Part shown: positions 61,604-64,000 of the stretch, piece after piece | Layout: each line of letters opens with the position of its first letter | How positions within the stretch are numbered: position 1 is the stretch's first letter | Assembly: GCF_009026145.1 (NCBI RefSeq) | Contig: NZ_WBUE01000014.1 | Span: 1 to 64,000, forward strand | Reading direction: 5' to 3' | DNA from: Hyphomicrobium sp. | GTDB lineage: Bacteria > Pseudomonadota > Alphaproteobacteria > Rhizobiales > Hyphomicrobiaceae | Length of the DNA stretch: 64,000 nt | The notes under the pieces: model-generated | Databases searched by the model: none | Told to the model about the DNA's origin: nothing | The model's input: only the letters and a program-made list of their open reading frames with translations | Position numbers and translations under genes: made by a program

Positions 61604-62359
61604 CTAGAGTGTGGCTTGCATGCCGCCGTCGACGGCCAGCTCGGCGCCGGTAATGAAGGCGGATTCGTCGGAGGCAAAGAATAGCGCCGCCTGCGCCACA
61701 TCCTCGGAGGTGCCGAAGCGCCCCAGCGGCGTCTGGCTCAGAAGCGCATCGGAGAACGCCTTGACGCGCAGAACACGCTCGGTCAGCGCCGTCTCTATGA
61801 AGCCCGGCGCCAGCGCGTTCACCCTTATGTTGTAGGGTGCATACTCGACCGCGAGCCCGCGCGTCAGCGCCGAGATCGCACCCTTGGTGGCGCCATAGGC
61901 GGCGAGCGTGCGCATGCCGCGATGCCCCATAATCGAGGCGAGGTTGATCAGCGAAGCACGCCCCGAGGCCTTCATCAGCGGGAAGGCGTCACGCGCGACG
62001 CGGATGATGCCATCAAGGTTCACCTCGCGCAGCTTCGTCCAATCCGCGTCCGACATGTTGCGGAAGTCGGTGCGGATGTTGATGCCGGCATTGTTGACCA
62101 CGACGTCGAGCCGGCGGTGCTGCTGTTCGATGGCGCGCATCAGCGCGTTGACGTCCTGGCCGCGCGAGACATCGACCGTCATCGCCGTCGCCTTAAGGCC
62201 TTTGGCGGCCAGCTCTGCCGCCGCCTTTTCGGCACCCGCCCCGTCGACATCGGTGATGTAGACATGAGCGCCTTCTGCCGCGAAAAGCTGCGCCGTAGCC
62301 AGTCCGATGCCGGCGGCCGAGCCGGTGATGAGCGCGATCTTGTCATGCAACCGAGGCAT
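61604..62359 (-). CDS. SDR family oxidoreductase
   Basis: ALITGSAAGIGLATAQLF, NNAGIN, YGATKGAISALTRGLAVE. Confidence 0.93.
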   Translation of the reverse strand: MPRLHDKIALITGSAAGIGLATAQLFAAEGAHVYITDVDGAGAEKAAAELAAKGLKATAMTVDVSRGQDVNALMRAIEQQHRRLDVVVNNAGINIRTDFRNMSDADWTKLREVNLDGIIRVARDAFPLMKASGRASLINLASIMGHRGMRTLAAYGATKGAISALTRGLAVEYAPYNIRVNALAPGFIETALTERVLRVKAFSDALLSQTPLGRFGTSEDVAQAALFFASDESAFITGAELAVDGGMQATL

Positions 62360-62385
62360 TCAACTCTCCAGTCAACTTCCTACGT

Positions 62386-63768
62386 TCAACCGGCCGCTTC
62401 CGTCGGCATGATCCATTTCTCGCGCATGGTGACGAATTCCTCGGCCGCGGTCGGATGCAATGCCATAGTGGCATCGAAGTCCGCCTTGGTGGCGCCGAGG
62501 CGCAGCGCCACGGCCGCCATCTGGATGATCTCGGCGGCATCCTCGCCGAGCACGTGGCACCCGACGACCTTGCCGCTCTCGCCGTCGACCAGCAGCTTCA
62601 TGAACATGCGCTCGTCGCGCCCCGACAGCGTCGCCTTCATCGGCCGGAAATCGGCTTTGTAGACGTCGAGCTTGGTGCAGCGCTCGCGTGCCAGGTGCTC
62701 GGGCAGGCCAATGCTGGCGATCTCCGGCGTCGCGAACACCGCGGTCGGGATCAGCGTGTGCTCGATCATGCGCGGCTTGCCGCCGAACTCGGTGTCGGCA
62801 AAGGCGTGGGCCTCGCGGATGGCGACCGGCGTCAGGGCGGCGCGGTCGGTGACGTCGCCGACGGCGAAGATGCTGTCAACCGACGACTTCGAGTACGCGT
62901 TGACAACGACATGGCCGTTCCAACCCAGCTCAACGCCGACCTTGTCGAGCCCGAGCCCCGCCGTATTCGGCGTGCGGCCGATCGCGAACATGATCGCATC
63001 GGCTTGCAGCGTCGTCCCGTTCGACAGGTGGCCGACGAGACCGGCGCTGGCTTTCTCGATGCGGGTGAAGACGTGGCCGAGGACGAAGCGAATGCCCTGC
63101 TTCGCATAGGCTGCCGTGATGCGGTTGCGCAGGTCCTCGTCGAAACCGCGCAGCACCTTGTCGCCGCGGTAGACGATGGTGGTCTCGACGCCGAGGTGCG
63201 AGAAGATGCCGGCGAACTCCATGGCGATGTAGCCGCCGCCGGCGACGATGATGCTTTTCGGCAGGCGCTTTAGCTCGAACGCCTCGTTGGACGTGATGAG
63301 GTGCTCGCGGCCCGGGATCTCCGGCCCGAGTGACGGGCTGCCACCGGTGGCGATGAGAATCTTGTCGGCCGTCAGCGTGCGCCCCGACCGCGTGAGCTGC
63401 ACGGCGTTAGGCCCGACGACAATGGCTCGCTCCTCGAGCAACTCGACGCCGGCCTTGCCGAGTGTCGTGCGATAGGCAGCCTCGAGCCGGGAGAGCTCCT
63501 TGTCCTTGGCGGCGATGAGCGTTCCCCAATCGAAACGCGTCTCGCCCACCGTCCAGCCGAAGCCGCGCGCGTCCTCGAAGTCGTCGGCAAAACGACTAGC
63601 ATAGACGAGTAGCTTTTTGGGCACGCAGCCGCGGATCACGCACGTGCCGCCGACGCGGTACTCCTCGGCGATGGCGACCCTGGCACCATAACCGGCGGCG
63701 ATGCGCCCCGCCCGCACGCCGCCCGAGCCAGCGCCGATCACGAACAGATCGTAGTCGTATTTTGCCAT
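62386..63768 (-). CDS. gor: glutathione-disulfide reductase
   Basis: YDLFVIGAGSGGVRAGRIAAGYGARVAIAEEYRVGGTCVIRGCVPKKLLVY (CVIRGC redox motif) and C-terminal LHPTAAEEFVTM. Confidence 0.92.
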   Translation of the reverse strand: MAKYDYDLFVIGAGSGGVRAGRIAAGYGARVAIAEEYRVGGTCVIRGCVPKKLLVYASRFADDFEDARGFGWTVGETRFDWGTLIAAKDKELSRLEAAYRTTLGKAGVELLEERAIVVGPNAVQLTRSGRTLTADKILIATGGSPSLGPEIPGREHLITSNEAFELKRLPKSIIVAGGGYIAMEFAGIFSHLGVETTIVYRGDKVLRGFDEDLRNRITAAYAKQGIRFVLGHVFTRIEKASAGLVGHLSNGTTLQADAIMFAIGRTPNTAGLGLDKVGVELGWNGHVVVNAYSKSSVDSIFAVGDVTDRAALTPVAIREAHAFADTEFGGKPRMIEHTLIPTAVFATPEIASIGLPEHLARERCTKLDVYKADFRPMKATLSGRDERMFMKLLVDGESGKVVGCHVLGEDAAEIIQMAAVALRLGATKADFDATMALHPTAAEEFVTMREKWIMPTEAAG

Positions 63769-63784
63769 GCTCGGGTCTTGAGCC

Positions 63785-64000
63785 TCAGCGCACGATGGCG
63801 CCCTCGCTGTCCTCGACGCCGAGCAGGGTAATGCCACCCTCGCCGGCGATGATGGCAAGATCGGCGATGCCGATGAACAAGCCGTTCTCGACCACGCCGG
63901 GGATGAGCTTCAGCGCCTCGTCCAACTCCTCCGGCGCCTCGATGCGTCCGAAGTGACAATCCAGAAGGAGGTTGCCGCCGTCCGTGAGAAAGGGCTTGCC
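63785..64000 (-). CDS. rpiA: ribose-5-phosphate isomerase A, C-terminal part (truncated by window edge)
   Basis: Minus-strand [57 protein letters not shown]. Confidence 0.88.
   Translation of the reverse strand, partial: GKPFLTDGGNLLLDCHFGRIEAPEELDEALKLIPGVVENGLFIGIADLAIIAGEGGITLLGVEDSEGAIVR

Overview
High-GC chromosomal segment from an alphaproteobacterium, with Hyphomicrobiales-like gene content. It is densely packed with mostly housekeeping and metabolic genes. I found no rRNA, CRISPR array, insertion sequence or prophage. Recognisable blocks: (1) 1.4-3.2 kb, an overlapping pair encoding a DFG-containing kinase-like protein and a large NDPK-like protein with an internal insertion; (2) 3.2-11.7 kb, several small secreted or lipoprotein genes around a Crp/Fnr regulator and a MalT-type LuxR regulator, with a shared palindrome in two intergenic regions; (3) panD, GNAT, nitrilase, SIMPL, a tRNA with CAT anticodon, an amino-acid permease and a methyltransferase; (4) 18.2-29.8 kb, a lipid block (KAS + ACP, fadD, CFA-synthase family, and fadA/fadB/fadE-like genes); (5) FecR protein with Cys-rich tandem repeats, a class-V aminotransferase, a decayed glycosyltransferase, DUF1326/DUF2182, soxF-like, soxYZ and pseudoazurin; (6) an Atm1-type ABC transporter and a long coiled-coil His/Arg-rich protein, a LOG protein, DsbB, an M48-like protein lacking HEXXH, MeaB and a POT transporter; (7) a tightly coupled minus-strand chain cysS / GFA / 40-aa membrane protein / cimA / MFS; (8) gltX, nadE, class II DAHP synthase, YbdK-like ligase, SDR, glutathione reductase and the C-terminus of rpiA. 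Main second-look items: the kinase-like/NDPK-like pair, the repeated TCCCCCAWTCAGGGGAC palindrome, the frameshifted glycosyltransferase remnant, the M48 homologue with REVAH in place of HEXXH, and three small membrane-protein ORFs below the ORF-track cutoff. All product calls come from reading motifs by eye; no database search was run.
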